Source of the DNA: Hippophae tibetana
Lineage: Eukaryota > Streptophyta > Magnoliopsida > Rosales > Elaeagnaceae
Direction: 5' to 3'
DNA length: 64,000 nucleotides
Assembly (NCBI GenBank): GCA_037013495.1
Contig: CM072807.1
Coordinates: 8,311,001-8,375,000, forward strand
This document shows, piece after piece, positions 12,721 to 25,635 of this stretch; position 1 is the stretch's first letter; each line of letters begins with the position of its first letter. The notes beneath the pieces are model-generated. The model ran no database searches. It was given only the letters and a program-made list of their open reading frames with translations, and was not told where the DNA came from. The position numbers and the translations under genes are program-made.

Positions 12721-12878
12721 TCACACTCACATATCTAGCGAGTTACGGGACTATGGATTTATCAATCAATTCTCAATCGCTCTTCATTTTTTGTATCTAA
12801 AAGTGTAAGCTCAATAGCACAGATCTGAATCGGAGCTCCGAGAACTCAGAATCAACCTTATTCACCTTCTTTCCTTCG

Positions 12879-14722
12879 GTAACCCTCTTCTACTACTTTA
12901 CTTCCATTTTTTGCTTTGTCTTCATCTTCCACATTATTTTTACTTCCTTCTTATATTTTTTGTCATCGGCATTGTTTTTTGGCTCGAATCAACGTGATTT
13001 TTAAATCTTTTTCTGGAAGTATGGTTTGATTTCTCAATTTTCAGGTTCTGTTCAATGGATTGGGCTTTGTTGCATGATTCTTGATCTGGAAATTCTTGGT
13101 TTCGCAGTTGTGTCGTAGTTTTATTGGGCGATGTTTTCTTGTTAATTATCATTCTTCAATTGTTATTTGATAGTATAGTTACTTGTTTCATTATCAGATT
13201 TCAGCAGAATGAGAAATGTTTTAGTTAAATTTAATGATTTGTATGGAATTGTAGAATGCTCTACCGCTTCTTTAACCAGATGCCACTCGTAATCCTACGG
13301 TTCTGTCGCTCAATTATGCATCTTGTGTCTAGCAGTTAGCCTCGTATTAATTGATATGTTTGTATGTAAGTTATATATGTATGGTACTAGTGTTAGAATA
13401 ATGATGATTTTAATCAGTTTCTTGCTGTGAACTTCATTCTGCTGTAGTTCAAAGAGTTGGGACAGGAAGATGATTCAAAATAACAATCCTGATTTGTTTA
13501 TTTTTGCAAAAGCTATGATATATTTTCCCTCCTATAAAAAAGTTATGAGAAATATAGGACATAGTTCTAACTTCTATGTTCATCAAAAACCCTAATTGAA
13601 AAATTAAAGGAAAACCGGGGATCCTTTTGTAGTGTAACTGTCCAGTCTAGACTTGGTGTCCTCCTCCTAATTATGCCATGGGGATTTGCCCTGTATATTT
13701 TAAAATATCAAAGCAAAAAATGGTAAAGGAAGGAAAAACAGAAACGTTATTATTTTAGTTTTCTTGTTATTTAGAAACATTCAAATTAAAATTTATGTCA
13801 GGAAGCTAAGTTAGCTGTTATTTTATCTATATTATTCGGACTCTTTTAGGATACCAAGAGTCGTAAATTTTAATACATATCTGAGTGTTAGACACTCTAA
13901 TTTTTATTTTATTGATTTTTTTAAATTTACGTCAAATTGGAGTGTCTGTGTATGTACACCCGTGTGTCATGTCGTTTAGACACGGGTACTTCATAAAATT
14001 TGAAGAGTCCAAGTAAAGTATTTAAATAAACTTCTACCTTAAATCTAATGCAAAGTACATCTGTAGTGGTTGCTGTGTATAGATAATGGGTAGTTTTCGC
14101 AGACTGTTTTCTTCCAAAAGCTTCAATGGTTGAGAATGTCCGAAGTTAATCTAGTAGAATGATACAGTATTTAAATGACTGATATTAGCGAAGTTTTCAT
14201 AGATAATTTGCAGTGTGTAGTGTGCTCTAAGATAGTTCAGTTGTCTCTTCTGTTATATGGCTTTTTATAAGATCCTTGCTCATAGAATCAGAGCAGAGGG
14301 CTTTTGAATGGACAAAATTCATGAGATATATTTAATGTTTAACGAAGACGTAATTACAAACCGGAGACTCATATTGGTAACCGTAATAAAATGTAAATAT
14401 GCTTAATTATCAATATGCTGTTGAATTTGTATTTCTTGTTCTTCCCTATAATTTGTAACTTTGTTTTAAAGCATGTGCATGAGTTTTCTTTTAGCAGGCA
14501 GCAGCGAGCCTTTTTATGTTTCAGAAGTGATGTGGCATGTCATGAAAACATACTGTCTTTTTTTGATGAAGTATGTCATGAACTCTTTGGCTAATTAAAT
14601 TGGATAATGAGAGAAACATGAGACTAGGCGATAAAAGATATAATAAGCCTCTAAAAAACACACAGTTGTGCAATGGAAAAACTATATCAATATATTTGAT
14701 CTAATTATGCTAGTTGTCTCAG
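12879..14722 (+). other. Predicted 5'UTR intron of the CGR2/3-like gene
   Basis: A donor TTCG/GTAACC at 12878/12879 ends a less AT-rich, leader-like stretch (about 12,790-12,878). An acceptor TTGTCTCAG at 14714-14722 lies 23 bases before the start codon. Long leader introns are common in plant housekeeping genes. The open frame at 14668 runs through this acceptor and would give a 26-residue extension absent from the family, so it was not used. Confidence 0.5.
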
Positions 14723-14745
14723 GCTCATTACTACTGTACATAATC

Positions 14746-17319
14746 ATGTCAAGAAGGCCTGTAAATCCTGTGCGACGCATTGGTGATGGGGGAAGCATCC
14801 CATTTGCGGGTTCTGCACAATCTAAAACACGCTCATCACCTTTGCTATCCATTGGGCTTGTCATTGTGGTAATTCTAAGTGCCTTTGAAATGCACCTTTT
14901 CCTTTGTTTCCTTTCTTTATTTTATTCATTATCATTTCATAATGTGAAATAATTCATTAACCTTTTTTCCATTGATAATAGATTTATGGTTCAGTAATCA
15001 TGTCTTTGCACCTTGTCTTTAGCAATTCTTTAGTTGGTCTATTTTGAAAACACGGTTACATAAGTGGACTTAGTTATAATATGAAAACCCGTGACTAGTT
15101 TGTTCTATATTTGGAAATTTCAGGGTGCAATTCTCCTTATTGGCTATTCATACAGTGGTTCAGGTTTGTCTCTGTTTCTTGATTTCAATTACTGATGTAA
15201 TGTCATTGAAAAAAATTATTTGCTTTCTGCCCTTTAGAAATCAATAACTAAGCTGTGTTGCATTTAAGAGGAAATTAGACACTTTTCTCTCTCTCTCTCT
15301 CTCTCTATTCATTTCCCTATCTCTCTCCTTCCCTTAATGCTTGAATTTCATTTTCATGTGGAATATGGAGGGAGGGAAGTTCAGTTAATTTGTTTGCTTG
15401 AGATTCTCTCTACCTTAGATTAGGAAAATGAGGTTAAGACAGGATGAGGGTCAGCCAAAATGTATATTCACCTCATGCTTGTCTTGTTTCTAACTATTGG
15501 GTTTTTGCCAACAGGTCGATTGAGCATCAGAGAGGCTGTAAATAAAGCTGAAGGTAAGATATCGTACTGTTTCTCTTGGCCATATGGGAAATAAAACTGT
15601 GTAACTTCTGTGAAGAAAGGGAGGATAATGTGGTGTATATAGAGACATGTCACTCGAGATGATCCATTGAATGATATGAATTTGAACAATCTGATGGTTT
15701 TAATGTTCAAGGCCATGTTGCTTGATGTATGTTTATAACTGACCAATTGAACAGAAACACTTTCTATTAGGAAATTTCCAGATTTTTTTCTTGATATCAT
15801 TATCAGGCTGATATTGCAAAATAGAGGAATATTTTCCATTGTCAAGATCTCTAATTTGTATGTGCAGGTGGTAGCTCATGCACATTTGAAGCTCTAAGAG
15901 CCATACCTGTTCTCAGTAAAGCGTATGGTGTCAGCATGCACAAAGTGTTGCATGTGGGTCCCGAGACATGTTCTGTGGTATCCAAATTATTAAAAGAGGA
16001 GGATACTGAAGCATGGGGTGTGGAACCTTATGATTTAGATGATGTTGGAGCAAACTGCAGGAGCCTTGTTCGCAAAGGAATTGTACGCGTGGCCGATATA
16101 AAATTTCCTTTGCCATACAGGGCAAAATCATTTTCTCTTGTGATAGTCTCAGATGCACTGGATTACCTGTCCCCAAGATACCTTAACAAAACTCTTCCAG
16201 AATTAGCTAGAGTCTCTTCTGATGGTGTTGTTATATTTGCTGGTAAATATCTTTATAATTATATTTTATTCTGAAGTTCCTGCCGATGAAATTTTTGAGC
16301 TAGAAAGTATTTGCACATGCAGTCTTGTCTACCAAACTTGCTCCAGCGAGCTGGTACTTGGCCACTGGGTGTTGTATTTTAATCTCCACTTCAGAAATTC
16401 AAGGGAGGGAAAAGCTCTCCCAAAAACTTTGCTGCCATGATTTTAGGAGCTTGATGCTATATAATGTGATGAAAACCCCCTTTTTTTCTTTCTATATATT
16501 AAAAGTCCTGATGCCCGGTCAAGTAAACTTCTATCAAGGCGAAGTTATACTCGTCCATACCATAAAATCTAGAGGTGGTTTGACACATGTTCCAGTATAA
16601 GTTGAGTAGTAGATTCAATCTAGTTTTGCATAATTAAAATATTATATGAATTAAATGGTCATTCTCTTTTCTCATTTTATTGACTTTTACATGAAGTTCT
16701 CATTTTATTGACTTTTACATGAACTGATTTCTAAACTCTGGTTTACCTTCCTGTTTGCAGGTTATCCTGGTCAGCATAGAGCTAAAGTTGCAGAACTATC
16801 CAAATTTGGTCGTCCTGTAAGTGACCCACTTTTTTTTTTTAAATACTATAATTATTTATTCATTGTAGAAAATAGAAGCAGCGACATGATTTGGATGTGA
16901 AAGGTGAATGTTGGTTTTTTACTTTATCAGCTTTTCTTTCTCACACATCATCCAAAGTATTTTGAGAACTATTAATATCTGGAATCTTCTGTTAAAAATT
17001 AAAATTTAGGAATTAACCATCTAACTGGTGAACGGTGGTCTGCATTAATGTCATAGAACTAGAGTTTGTTTTCATTTAGCTGTCCATGGTCTCTTCTAGT
17101 TTCCAATGTGATGATTTTCAAAATTGACTTTTAAAGGAATTATAAAATAATAGTTCTCTTATCCAGGCCAAATTACGAAGCTCATCTTGGTGGATAAGGT
17201 ATTTCATTCAGACTAGCTTAGAAGAAAATGAAGTAGCTGCAAAGAAGTTTGAACAGGCTTCAACCAAGAGGTCCTATAAGCCTGCCTGCCAAATATTCCA
17301 TCTCAAGTCGTATCAATGA
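14746..17319 (+). CDS. CGR3-like: CGR2/CGR3-like Golgi pectin methyltransferase
   Basis: Six coding exons join in phase: 14746-14868, 15124-15163, 15515-15553, 15868-16242, 16761-16816, 17167-17319, giving 261 residues, the usual length of the CGR2/CGR3 family. These type II Golgi membrane proteins are implicated in methyl-esterification of homogalacturonan before secretion to the wall. Visible features: a short basic cytosolic start (MSRRPV...RRIGDGGS), a membrane helix at about residues 35-53 (LLSIGLVIVGAILLIGY), then a methyltransferase-like lumenal domain with KVLHVGPETCSVVS, EAWGVEPYD and RVADIKFPLPYRAKSFSLV. The C-terminal part carries SSWWIRYFIQTSLEEN. The start at 14746 matches the family's MSRR opening. 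All splice sites are GT-AG. The assignment rests on remembered family motifs; which of the two paralogues it matches better was not resolved. Confidence 0.9.
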
Positions 17320-20300
17320 GAGAACCCGAGCAAGTACCGATACTCTTCCAGCTTCTAGGTAAATGCTGTGATATAATCACTTTTCATGCCCAAAGGGCAT
17401 TTCAAATGCTATAGAAATTAAAGAATCTAAATTCTCTGCTTCAGTCGCTGACAGTAGTTGTTTTTGCCATTGTATTTATTGTGGGAAGTGATTTTCTCAT
17501 GAATTTGCTTCCTTTGCATTGTATTCTTTAGATTTGGCAATATTTCCTGGCTGACATAGATTTGTAGTGTTTTTGGACTGACAAGTATTGGTACATGTAA
17601 AATATCTATATTTTTATTTTGGTATTTTTTTATTCTCCATTTGAATACATCAAATATCCCTATTAAACTAATTGGTACATAATTTGGAAATTTTGAAATT
17701 AATTGAGATCATTTTTTAAAGGTAAAACAATCATTTTACTGTTTCTAACAGTAATTTAAAAAAAAAACAGAGCTGGATTGCCGAGTTAAACTGTGGGTTA
17801 AATAAAAAAGGAAAATGCATTAAATAAAAAAGTTTAAAAGAAAAGAAAAGAAAAGCCCTCACTCTCCATCACTCACGAACAGGTTTGAGAAGAAATTATC
17901 AAATCCATTCTCCACCCGTGATCAATCTGCCTGGCGAATCCTTCTCCACGCATGATATAATGTTTTTAAAAAAAAAGCAAGAAAAAGGGGAAGAAGAATA
18001 ATGTTTTTTTTCCTCTCCTTACCGTTGGAAACATTAAAAGGATTGTTTTATCCATAAAAAATGCATGTGCTTGGCACATGTCAAGAAATCCTAATTAACT
18101 TCAAAACATTGTCTAAAATTTTCAAATTGGGTATTAGTTAGTCTAATAGGAGGATTATTTGATATGTTTTAATTGAGAATAAAAGTTAAAAGTATTATAT
18201 ATATATATATGGTAGAATTCCTAAAGTTGGTAATTTTGATGTATATATTTTTATTTTGATATTTTTTTACTTTTATTTTTAATTAATATTTTTATTAGTT
18301 ATATATGGGAGAATTCCTAAAATTGATTGAAACAAAAATATGGGTACAATTATCATACAAAAATAAGCAGTTTTATTGATGGGTACAATTAGGGATTAAT
18401 TCATGCCACATCTTTTGATCAAAGGGAAGAATACCCATATTTATGTGAAAGTTAAAATCTTTAACCAAGCAGGGCGTATGTGCTTGTAACTCAGGCACAG
18501 TTTAAAATTCGTGTCATTTGCATTCTTGCAACAATAACTCATTTCTAGTTTTTATTTCTTAAAAAAATATTAAAGGATGGCAATTATGATCGTGATTCAT
18601 GAATGAGAAATAACATAATACATTTTTCATCACCCCCCACCCTCCCCCACCCCTAAAAATAACAATAAAAATTACACACTTAGAGAATTAAATTTCGACT
18701 TTATGTTTATATGCTTCACTAAAAAATATAGGTACCATTGAATTACAATTACTAGGGCTATAAAATTATTATTCACTTAAATGTTTTTTGCTTGTGACGA
18801 GAGATCTTACAAATAAGGTTTGAAATGTCGATATCGATAAAAATATTAAAATATAATTTTTACAAAAATGTTAAGATATTATCGTCGTTAATAAATTTTT
18901 TGAAAAAAATAACAAAAACTGAAAATTCTATTAAAAATATGATTTCTTTTTATAAAATATCAAAACAATAAATTACTTATATTTTAAATTAGTTTTTTTA
19001 TTTAATACATCTATTTTAAATACTTCAAATATTTATATTAATCATTAAGTTGATCAATTAATTAAAATATTATATAATAAAACATATATTATTTTTTATA
19101 AATATTGTAGATTAAGTAGTTAAAAAATTTGAAATAATTAAATAGATTATTTAATTATTTTTACTATTATAAATTAATAAATCTCGATAGTATGAAAATA
19201 AATTTTAATTGATTATTTATTTTTAAAGTATTCATATATATCATGCTACAAACAAGAAAAAAAGAAGATATATTTTCTTATGTAAAAGTTTCAAAATATT
19301 GAATTGAAATGATTGTTAAAAAAAATCAAGAATTAATATTTTTGATATTTTATTCTATATTTTAGAGATAATATCTATAATATATAAAACATTATAATTA
19401 AAAAATACATTTAAATGATATATGAATATCATATTTTGATGTTTAGATTTATAAAAAAAAGACATTAGCTTAATAATGTTAGTATAATTAAATTATTATC
19501 CATATTTTCATCTTTGGGAGTTAAAACACTATATCAATCTCGAGAGTACGTGTAAATTTTTAATTGGTTGTAAGTTGTTTAGTCTCACCTTATTAACTTG
19601 GTTTTGATAAATGTGCCTTTGACACGGTCGTAATAACCGTGTACAAAACTAATTCCGGTCATTTAGCAGAATTTTATGAGGAAGAGTCTGAAATCTGAAT
19701 CACATTGACCAAAATCATGTCAATATGTCACGATAGCTTTGGTTGTGCTGAGGACACTCTATTAATCTATTATACAATATTTCATACACTTTTTTTACCT
19801 TTTGTTTTACATGTATTAATGGATTTTAAAAAAAATGTGTTTTTCATTTGAAATGGAGTTTATTTATTTTGTGAACTTTCAAAAATGTGTTCCTTATTCA
19901 AAATAAAGTTTATTTTTTTATATATAAAATAACATAGGTTAATCAAAAGAGTGAGTGAATAAATGAAAGAATGTATTAAAAAATATTGTTAATATTTTTC
20001 ATTTTTGCTAATAAATTTGTTATATCTTGAAGGTGACTAATCTAAAAAATAGTTTTTTTAATAGTTAAAAAGATATTTAGTGTCTTTGAATTGGTGAGTT
20101 GAAAAAGATGAATGAATCTTTCAGTTACATTATTAGTATTATAAATACTATGGGTATAAAATTGTATAAATTTAAGTGTTTTTAATATTTTTTGTTTATG
20201 TTTTTAATTTAAATTAATTAATCTAATATTTATGTTTTTATATAAAATAAAGATTAAAATAAATCATTGATCTTTAAATTTTATCAAATTTACACTTTGT

Positions 20301-20740
20301 TTTCTTAACTTTATTTTCTTCATAATATTACTTTTATTATTGTATAATTTAATTTAATTTTTAAATTTAAATTAAATATGTTAGGTTTTATAAAATAGTG
20401 GACTTAGTATTATAAAAAAATATTAATAAATTAAAGCGTAGAATCTGATAAAATGTAGGAACTAATAATTTAATTTAACTTAAAATTAAAATGCAAAAGT
20501 ACTAATTTGATATGTTAAAAAGTTAAAAATAATAAAAGTTTACAACATATTAATTTAATAAGGACTGTTTAAATAAAATAATAATCTGGATGGTGTAGTA
20601 ATTTTAATTTTTATGTAATTTTTTTTTAAATTTTTATATTTGAGATTTATTAAGAAATAAAAAGGAGAGTTACAATTAACATATAAATGTATAAAATATT
20701 ACGTAATGTAATAATTTAGGGTTTTTTTTATAAAAAATAC
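17320..20740. other. Intergenic DNA between the CGR-like and TBL-like genes
   Basis: 3' flank of the CGR-like gene, then AT-rich sequence. Apart from the inverted-repeat element at 17628-18184, no gene or coding remnant was recognised. Confidence 0.5.
17628..18184. mobile_element. Inverted-repeat (foldback/MITE-like) element
   Basis: The left arm (about 17628-17760) and right arm (about 18000-18184, read in reverse complement) match in order: TTTATTCTC...CATCAAAT, CCTATTA-ACTAA, AATTTG-AAATTTT, then GGTAAAACAATC/GGATAAAACAATC and TGTTTC-AAC-GTAA. The spacer holds purine-rich and CACTCTCCATCACTCAC-type sequence with no coding sign. The layout resembles a long-terminal-inverted-repeat non-autonomous DNA transposon. 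The arms are diverged, and I could not fix a target duplication. Confidence 0.5.
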
Positions 20741-21546
20741 ATATTTTATGTGATAGTTTAAAAAAAGTTTTAGTTCATTTTAGTTTAAAAATAAATAAAT
20801 TAAAACTTATTCAATCATTTGTCGATCAAATTTTTTTTTTCAACTCACTCACATTTTGACTTTCTTCTCTCTCCTTTTTTTTCAACTTGTCATTCCACTC
20901 TATTTTTTTTTCTCTTTTTGTTTTTTAAAAGAAAATCAAAAATAAAATATCATCATCTATCAATTTTTAATCAATAATAATTTCTTTTTATTATAACTAA
21001 AAATTAATTTAAAATAATAATAATAAATTATAAATTTTTAAATTATTAAAAAAATTACTAAATAATTACAATAATTTTTATAAAAAATTATTGACATTTT
21101 AAAAAAATAAATTACATTGTAACATATATCTCTAATATTATTATAATTTATATATTTTATTATAATAATAATAATAATAATAATATATTAGATAATATTT
21201 TCACGCAAAATTTACGATATAATATTATATGTTTGTATTGTATCTTATATAAAGTTGGATATATGAATATTATTTTTTATATCATAATTATAATTAATAT
21301 TATAATTATTTATTAAATATAATTATAATTATAATTAATAATAATAATAATGTATTATATTATATTTAAAATTAATTATAAATTTATAAGATATTAATAT
21401 TTTTTATGTTTATAATAATTATGTTTCCTAAAATGAGATTTTTATTTATTTTTTTAAAAAATAAAATTGATTAAAATATAAGCTTTCAAATTTAAGGTTA
21501 AATTTTACCCAAATTAAAACACAATTCAATTATTTTCTAAACTATT
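20741..21546 (+). repeat. Dispersed AT-rich repeat, copy A
   Basis: This block aligns by eye with the reverse complement of about 48250-49465. Shared stretches include AGTTTAAAAAT near the left end, TAAATTATAAATTTTTAAATTATTAAAAA, ATTACATTGTAACA-ATATCTCTAATATTATTAT, the GTATTGTATCTT...GGATAT segment, repeated ATTATTTATTAAATATAATTATAATT, and TTTCAAATTTAAGGT near the right end. No coding capacity. It is probably a non-autonomous transposon family, class unknown. Confidence 0.65.
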
Positions 21547-21752
21547 ACTTATAATATGTTTGCAAAATCAGATAAGTATATAAATATTTATTGTTATACA
21601 TATTATATTCAAGTTGATAAATAAATTTAAAAATATTAAAAGTTAAAAAAACAACGCAAAAATTGATTCTCAAGTTATAAGTTAAAAAATTAAAAAAGAA
21701 ACGCACACAAGTTTATATGAGATTACACGGGCTAACGTGCGCCAGATTAGCC

Positions 21753-24700
21753 ATGGCTGGGAGAGAGCAGGCAAAGAAATTGCCACTCTTTCCATTTCTC
21801 TCCCTCATCTTCTTCGTCTCCACCTTCTTCCTTCTTTCTTTCGTTCGAAAGACCTCCATTGCCTCCGAACCTCATAGTGCAAACTTTCGACTCCATAACT
21901 TAAAAGGCTCTGCTCTGGCAACTCCGGACCATCCGTGCGACTACTCGGACGGGTCATGGATCTACGACCCGACTTCCAGATCTGCAAGGTACGGAAACAC
22001 CTGCAAAGAGATATTCAAGGGCTGGAATTGCATATCCAACAACAAATCGAACGCTCTCGATCTTCTCAATTGGCGTTGGCAACCTAGACACTGTGATCTC
22101 CCACCTTTCGACCCCTCTAGCTTCCTTCAGAATTTCAGAGATGTCAGTATTGGTAATTTCTTTCTGTTTTTTATTTTCTCATGTTGATTTGATGATATTT
22201 TTCTTTTCTACTCTGTGAGGCTGTAATAGCTTCACAGAAATGCTTAGAATTCATTGTTATAACCTTTTTGAGAATGTGAATTGTATAATGTGCTTGAAGT
22301 GGGCCCTGTGAATTTTCTATGTTAATTGCTAGTGCGTAAATGCTTGTTTTTGAAATGCTTTGTGGGCTTATGAATTTTGTACAGTGCAGGGTTTGTTGGT
22401 GATTCATTGAATAGGAATATGTTTGTGTCGCTGATCTGTTCTCTAAGAAGCGTTTCGAACGAGGTGAAGAAGTGGAGACCAGTGGGAGCTGATCGTGGGT
22501 TTACATTTCTTCAGTATAATCTTACCATTGCATATCACAGAACTAATATTTTGGCGCGATATGGTAGGTAAGCTAATTCATGTTCGCTTTGATATTATGA
22601 CTTAGGATTGAGTGGTGATTTATGCAGCTGTTAGTCTGTTTTTCTTCTTCTTTGTTTTTCGTTGGATCGTAAGTTGTGTTTTATTCATCCTTGTGTTACT
22701 GATGGAGAAATGAATTTGTACTGTACTACTATGGGTTACCCAGCTGGAGATGGAGGATCACTTAATAGCTTTGAAATGATATGCATAGGAGAAAAATATT
22801 AGGATCTCTTGTAGTGATTTTACGAGGGATCTTCCAAGGTTGATAATGTTTTGAAAACCTTTCATATCACCACCACATCACCCAATAATAACTACATGTC
22901 ATAAATCTAACGATACTTTGTATTTTAATGAAATCAAATCAATAACAAACAGTCTATCAACCTAAGTGGTATTAGTATCCCAGTGGTGCTATATTGTATG
23001 GGTATCTTTATCTTGGAATAGATTCGGAGTGATGTTGTCATATTATGTGTTGTCCTCATGTTGATTATGACGACACCCAGGCATTGTAGTACCTTATTTT
23101 TCGAGGAGGACATGGAATGTTGAACAGAGTTGGCTATGAGTACATAGGTTGTGCTTGAGTAACATATGAGTAGAGGTCTCAAAATTCTATAAAGATATGG
23201 CCTATTAAATGACTCACTGAGCAATCACTGAATCAAACTGTAATGAAAAAATGTTTCATCAAATATGTGGGTGTAGATGGCGCTTAGTTGATTATAAAAC
23301 ATAGATTTAGGTATTTTTTACTATTTATAAAAAAATTGTATTTATAAATTGCATATTATTGGGTCGGGTGTGTGGTTTTGCTTTTAAGTGTGTTGTGGGG
23401 TATTTATAGATTACTCTTTACTGCTTCCCTTTTAAAGTGTACCAAATGTTCAATTGTATAACATGACTTGGTATGTTCCTTAATGATGCAGATGGTTCAG
23501 TAATGCCAATGGTGGTGTTCTGGAATCTCTTGGGTATAAAGAGGGCTATAGAGTTGATGTTGACATTCCAGAAGGCACATGGGCAGAGGCTCCGAGCTAT
23601 TATGACATTCTGATTTTAAACACGGGACATTGGTACTTGTATATGTCTCTTCAAACATTGAAAAAGTTATTGATTTACTGAAGCAGCCTAGTTAATTTGT
23701 ATTTTTGTATGCAAAATGGAAGAAGATGATGCCAACTTTCATTGGTTCTTTTTGTTCTGATCTATAGGTGGTGGGCTCCTTCAAAATTTGATCCTGTTAA
23801 GTCACCCATGCTTTTCTTTGAAAAGGGTCAGCCTGTGATTCCTCCAGCATCTCCTGATCAGGGACTTGATTTGGTCTTAAAGAACATGGTATGATATACT
23901 TCTGGAGACAAATTATTTGTTGGTGTTGGTCTAGGTCAATGTTGAAATGATGGTTCAGCCCATCTGTTGCGTTTACTCTAGACTAGTAACTAAGTATATA
24001 TGAGAATAGAAAATTTTTGTGGAAATTTTTATAAGGATCTGCATACCTGATCTTTGTGCTTTCTATACTTGAATTTATTCTGGATCCTTATAGGTAAGGT
24101 AGCCACACAATTTTAGTTCACATATTAAAGCTTCTGTTGCTTAAGGTGGGGATCATGAGCATTAGCAAATTAAGCAAACTGTTTGACTATTGAAATGCTG
24201 CAATCAGATGATTCTCTGGTTTTGTACCTTTATCTTCTTTAAAGAGACAGGGGAGGCAGAGGGTTGGAGCACGCGTGGGAGGGGATATCATTCTGAGTTA
24301 GTAGGCTTTTCCCCTTTTCTATGGCAAGTTTTATTATACATGTCATTGTTGCAGGCATTGTATGTTGAGAATAAAATGCAGCCTGGTGGGATCAAATTCT
24401 TCCGTACCCAATCACCTAGACATTTTGAAGGAGGCGACTGGTACCAAGGTGGAACTTGTCATCATTTGAAGCCTTTGTCCTTGCTGCAGGTGAGTCAGAA
24501 TCTTTATTGAAATCCATTAGTGGTACGATTAATCAATGTAGCCAAGCTTGCATCGTGTTAAATTTATAAGTGCTAATATAAATTAAGGATTAACCACTTT
24601 TAGTGCTTCATTCTGTAACATGAAGTTCAGCAAAGCTCGGTTTTCTTTACAGGTGGAAGAACTCTTTTCATTGAAACACAATGGAACAAATGTGGAGGCA

Positions 24701-24916
24701 CGGTTGGTAAACCAGCATCTACATAAGGCTCTTAAAGGGTTTGGGTTTCATATTTTGGACATAACTCACATGAGTGAGTTTAGAGCAGATGCCCATCCAT
24801 CGACGGCTGGAAAAAAGAAGCACGAAGATTGTATGCATTGGTGCTTGCCAGGAATTACAGATACTTGGAATGACTTATTTGTTAAGCATCTAAATGTCCT
24901 TAGAATGGGAAACTAA
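21753..24916 (+). CDS. TBL13-like: TBL12/13-like trichome birefringence-like O-acetyltransferase
   Basis: Six exons join in phase: 21753-22152, 22390-22567, 23492-23632, 23768-23888, 24355-24489, 24653-24916, giving 412 residues. TBL proteins are Golgi type II membrane enzymes that O-acetylate wall polysaccharides such as xylan or mannan. Visible features: a basic start followed by a membrane helix (about residues 11-31), the TBL domain opening CDYSDGSWIYDPT, the GDS serine motif in GFVGDSLNRN (residues 137-139), WWWAPSKFDP, and the C-terminal catalytic D-x-x-H in DCMHWCLPGITDTWN (D384, H387). The start at 21753 (CCATGGCTG) has a good context; an in-frame ATG at 21717 would add 12 residues. 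The TBL12/13 subgroup is from memory; the acceptor polymer is unknown. Confidence 0.9.
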
Positions 24917-25635
24917 AAATTGTCTCACTTGAAATCTTCTTTTTGTAACTTTTAGTGGGCAGGTTGTAACTAGGTGTTTAGCTCCTATTGTGGAGCATTG
25001 AAATCATGTACCCACTAAAAGATTCATAGGACGTGTTTATCATCTACAGTCTATCACCTGGAGGCGGCTGGAGCTAACAAATTTGTTGATCACATAGTCC
25101 AAACGTGAGTCTCCCATTGAGAGGAGTATGTAACCGTAATCTTATTATAATCTTCTTATGGACGTTTTAGACTTACTAATAAGTTAAATAGCATCGTCAA
25201 ACTGTTGATTATATGGTTTTCTTCCTAGGTGTAGGTTTAAATCACATCAATTATCATTTGATAAGAAGAGGGATTAATTATAGGACTTTATGGTATTTTC
25301 TCATATTGCTACCATAGATGATTCTAATCTAATTTTTTTTCCTTTCAATTTTTATATGATTCGATTGTTTACACAGTTTTACTTTTGATCTCTTTAAAAA
25401 AAAATGTTATTAAAAATATATGTATCATATTTTTGAATATGTAAAAATATATTTTTACATTGAACAATATATATGCATTGCATATGAAAGTGATTATGTC
25501 ATGTAATTAATTTTGTTACCCCGAAATATTGCCTGATAGTTTGACCAATGTATAAGCTACCGATCAACTGCTTCGGAAAATAATAAATAAATACAAACTT
25601 CAAGTTTTGTTGCAAAATCCGAAAAAGCACAGGAA
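24917..25635. other. Convergent intergenic region between the TBL-like and BCAT genes
   Basis: The two genes converge here, with stops 720 bases apart. AT-rich 3' flanking DNA; nothing else recognised. Confidence 0.5.

Noticed and set aside
14668-14745. Upstream start giving 26 extra residues on the CGR-like protein
   Set aside because: Crosses a good splice acceptor at 14722, and the family begins at MSRR.
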